A stretch of DNA of 5,421 bases from Actinomycetota bacterium (lineage in GTDB: Bacteria > Actinomycetota > Thermoleophilia > Solirubrobacterales > 70-9): the NCBI GenBank assembly GCA_018268695.1, contig JAFDWD010000496.1, positions 1 to 5,421 of the forward strand. The letters are read 5' to 3'. The notes beneath the pieces were generated by a model that worked only from the letters and a program-made list of their open reading frames with translations, did not search any database and was not told the DNA's origin. This document shows positions 4,271-5,421 of the stretch, piece after piece (position 1 is the first letter of the stretch; each line of letters begins with the position of its first letter). Both the position numbers and the translations under genes were made by a program.

Positions 4271-4555
4271 ATGGCCGACACCGACAGAGACGCACGGGAG
4301 CGCTTCGCCGCCAACATCGAACGGTTGCGGCGCCGCGACGGGTCGTCGGTCGAGCAACTGGCGGCGCGGGCGGCAATGGACGGCGCCGAGTTGGCGGAGA
4401 TCCTGGCGGCGGAGCGAGAGGCCGACTACGGGACGATCGTCGCCCTCGCGGGAGTGTTCGACGTCGAGCCCGGGGATCTGTTCGAGGGCATCGACTGGAT
4501 CCCCGGCGACGGGGATCGGCCGGGCGGATTCAAGGTCGACGGGCCCGGCGATTAG
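4271..4555 (+). CDS. XRE-like HTH protein 3B (B-type of divergent pair 3)
   Basis: A 94-residue HTH protein. Helix 1 is about ERFAANIERLRRR (10-22), the HTH is SVEQLAARAAMDGAELAEILAAER (26-49), and helices 4-5 are YGTIVALAGVFDVEPGDLFEG (53-73). The tail is EGIDWIPGDGDRPGGFKVDGPGD. It is the nearest relative of 1B in both protein and DNA, so pairs 1 and 3 are probably the most recent duplicates. Its recognition region lacks the glycine of the LRG that 1B and 2B keep. The ATG at 4271 gives the same length as the other B proteins; no Shine-Dalgarno or convincing promoter box is seen just upstream. The gene ends inside the end of the convergent lipoprotein gene: the stops TAG (4553-4555) and TAA (4552-4554, minus) overlap. 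DNA binding is expected; the target is unknown. Confidence 0.82.
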   Translation: MADTDRDARERFAANIERLRRRDGSSVEQLAARAAMDGAELAEILAAEREADYGTIVALAGVFDVEPGDLFEGIDWIPGDGDRPGGFKVDGPGD

Positions 4556-5235
4556 CCGCCGGACTTGGAGCCGCGCTTGATCTCGACGATTTCGCCGGCG
4601 GCGTTGACTTCGGTTTCGGGGAGCTCGGTGCTGATGTTCGTGACGAAGGTGCCGCCCGGTTTGACGCCCGAGGAGGTCTCGGCCTTCGCTTCGCCGGAGA
4701 CGCCCGCGTCGATTTCGTAGCCGACGGTGTATTTCCCGGCGCGCACGGCAGAGAGCTTCCAGACCGCTTCTACGGACTTGCCGGGCTTGAGCGGGCCGAA
4801 GGAATAGGTCTTCGCGTTGGAGGTCTCGGCGCCGCCGGGGGAGGAGGAGCCGGCGAGGCGGGGATAGGTCGCGGCCAGGACCCAGACCGGGCGGTCGGGG
4901 CCGGCGAGGCCCGCCTGGGTGTCGTGGACGGCGAACGGGATCCGCGCCTCTTCGCCCACCTTGCCCTGGATATTCATCGTCACGGTGAGGGCGGGCACGG
5001 TTTCCTTGCCAGCGTTTTCGACGTCGATCTTCATCAGCGAGGTCTGTCCGACGACCTGCTTGGGGGGGAAGCTGGCGTCGGTGACGGCGACCGTGTAGGT
5101 GCCCGGCTTCTCGTTCGAGTCCGAGGAGGACGACGATCCGCAGGCAGCGAGAAGCACCGCCATGGCCAAGACCACGGACCCCACCGCGGCGGCTCTGAGG
5201 CGGGCGCCCCGGTGTGGTGTTCCGGCTCCCCGCAA
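4552..5235 (-). CDS. Secreted beta-rich lipoprotein, function unknown
   Basis: A 227-residue protein. Residues 1-31 form a signal peptide with an Arg/His-rich N-region and the hydrophobic stretch VGSVVLAMAVLLA. Lipobox LAAC places the lipidated Cys at 32, followed by a GSSSSSDS linker. The mature part is predicted to be mostly beta strand. An Ig-like segment (about 47-90) contains YTVAVTDASFPPKQ and KIDVENAG. A second (about 144-178) has FGPLKPGKSVEAVWKLSAVRAGKYTVGYEIDAG, which resembles CARDB-type or other Ig-like extracellular modules that end in a PxRAGxYTVxY strand. No catalytic motif is recognised. The start is a TTG at 5235; no ATG gives a complete signal peptide, and GTG codons at residues 18 and 21 would lose the basic N-region. 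A TAAATT -10 box lies nine bases upstream. It probably sits on the outer face of the membrane, like the dehydrogenase lipoprotein, but the two are not alike. Confidence 0.82.
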   Translation of the reverse strand: MRGAGTPHRGARLRAAAVGSVVLAMAVLLAACGSSSSSDSNEKPGTYTVAVTDASFPPKQVVGQTSLMKIDVENAGKETVPALTVTMNIQGKVGEEARIPFAVHDTQAGLAGPDRPVWVLAATYPRLAGSSSPGGAETSNAKTYSFGPLKPGKSVEAVWKLSAVRAGKYTVGYEIDAGVSGEAKAETSSGVKPGGTFVTNISTELPETEVNAAGEIVEIKRGSKSGG

Positions 5236-5244
5236 AGCGTGGCG

Positions 5245-5250
5245 AATTTA
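5245..5250 (-). promoter_or_regulatory. Probable -10 box of the lipoprotein gene
   Basis: TAAATT (TAnnnT) on the minus strand, nine bases before the TTG start. It predicts a very short leader. No clear -35 box is seen. Confidence 0.4.
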
Positions 5251-5253
5251 GCA

Positions 5254-5266
5254 CGGGGAATCCCCG
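5254..5266. promoter_or_regulatory. 13-base palindrome in the lipoprotein promoter
   Basis: CGGGGA-A-TCCCCG, perfect 6-base arms around one base. It lies just upstream of the TAAATT -10 box, in the spacer where a bound repressor would block polymerase. Candidate operator; the regulator is unknown. Confidence 0.4.
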
Positions 5267-5345
5267 CAACCGAGCCATTTTCGGGACCGAGGCCTGGTTA
5301 GCGAGATCTCAATATGCGGCTAACGGAGTGGGCCGACCGATCACA

Positions 5346-5351
5346 TACACT
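5346..5351 (+). promoter_or_regulatory. Possible -10 box of a rightward gene
   Basis: TACACT (TAnnnT) on the plus strand, 56 bases before the possible start at 5408. The -35 position shows no good match. With the lipoprotein promoter it would make the region 5236-5407 a divergent promoter region. Confidence 0.3.
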
Positions 5352-5407
5352 CCGCGCGTCGAGTGGGGCTGCCGCGACCGTGGAGGCGCGGCCTGCTGGA
5401 GGAGCAG

Positions 5408-5421
5408 ATGGTCGGATCCGC
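5408..5421 (+). CDS. Possible first codons of a plus-strand gene (cut by window edge)
   Basis: An ATG at 5408 follows GGAGGAG (5398-5404), whose GGAGG core is five bases upstream, the usual Shine-Dalgarno spacing. Only Met-Val-Gly-Ser and part of one codon are in the window, so no product can be named. A different frame is open from an ATG at 5314 to the edge (36 codons) but has no ribosome binding site. Confidence 0.35.

Noticed and set aside
789..4555. Toxin-antitoxin or phage repressor/Cro module
   Set aside because: The divergent HTH pairs recall a CI/Cro switch, but no toxin, integrase, excisionase or phage gene is present, and both members are similar in size and tail.
4036..5301. A 421-codon open frame on the plus strand, and a 370-codon one on the minus strand (4166-5278)
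   Set aside because: Both are low-complexity Arg/Gly/Ala-rich shadow frames of GC-rich DNA. They run across 3A/3B and the lipoprotein gene, which have proper signal peptides and HTH motifs.
1..5421. RNA genes, CRISPR arrays, insertion sequences
   Set aside because: No tRNA-like cloverleaf, repeat-spacer pattern, transposase motif or terminal inverted repeats were seen on reading both strands.

Overview
This window is high-GC DNA, probably from an actinobacterium. The guess of Thermoleophilia/Solirubrobacterales is weak: it rests on GC-rich coding, two apparently leaderless promoters with a TAnnnT -10 box six bases before the start codon, secreted lipoproteins with LAAC lipoboxes, and small HTH proteins ending in an EGVxWIP...GxF tail. 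No rRNA, tRNA, CRISPR array, transposase or phage structural gene is visible.

Layout from left to right. Positions 1-729 (-) hold the N-terminal 243 residues of an NAD(P)-dependent aldehyde dehydrogenase, with a good Shine-Dalgarno, a promoter and a perfect 16-bp palindromic operator candidate. Positions 789-1435 hold a divergent pair of small XRE-type HTH genes (1A minus, 1B plus). Positions 1446-2699 (-) encode a lipoprotein of the PQQ-dependent glucose/sorbosone dehydrogenase (beta-propeller) family. Positions 2739-2996 (-) encode a small coiled-coil protein with a C-terminal membrane segment. Positions 3061-3787 hold a second divergent HTH pair (2A/2B) and 3816-4555 a third (3A/3B), directly abutting the second. 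Positions 4552-5235 (-) encode a beta-rich lipoprotein of unknown function. From about 5236 to the right edge is a promoter-like region, with the possible first codons of a plus-strand gene at 5408.

The main feature is six small XRE-like proteins in under 4 kb, always arranged as a divergent A/B pair. The A proteins (97-104 aa) are all on the minus strand and appear to start at a GTG followed by Ala-Gly. The B proteins are all on the plus strand and are all 94 aa with the starts I prefer. A and B share the HTH core and a C-terminal tail, so all six look like paralogues from repeated duplication. The pair intergenic regions share short elements: a 13-base identical sequence in pairs 2 and 3 with a degenerate match in pair 1, and a GTTAC-centred quasi-palindrome in all three. 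These are candidates for a common operator or promoter. No toxin, nuclease or enzyme is fused to or co-directional with the pairs, so a self-contained regulatory array is an inference and the targets are unknown. Pairs 1 and 3 each end tail-to-tail with a lipoprotein gene.

Start codons of the A genes and of 2B are the least certain part of the annotation. Names and families come from motifs read by eye; no database search was run.
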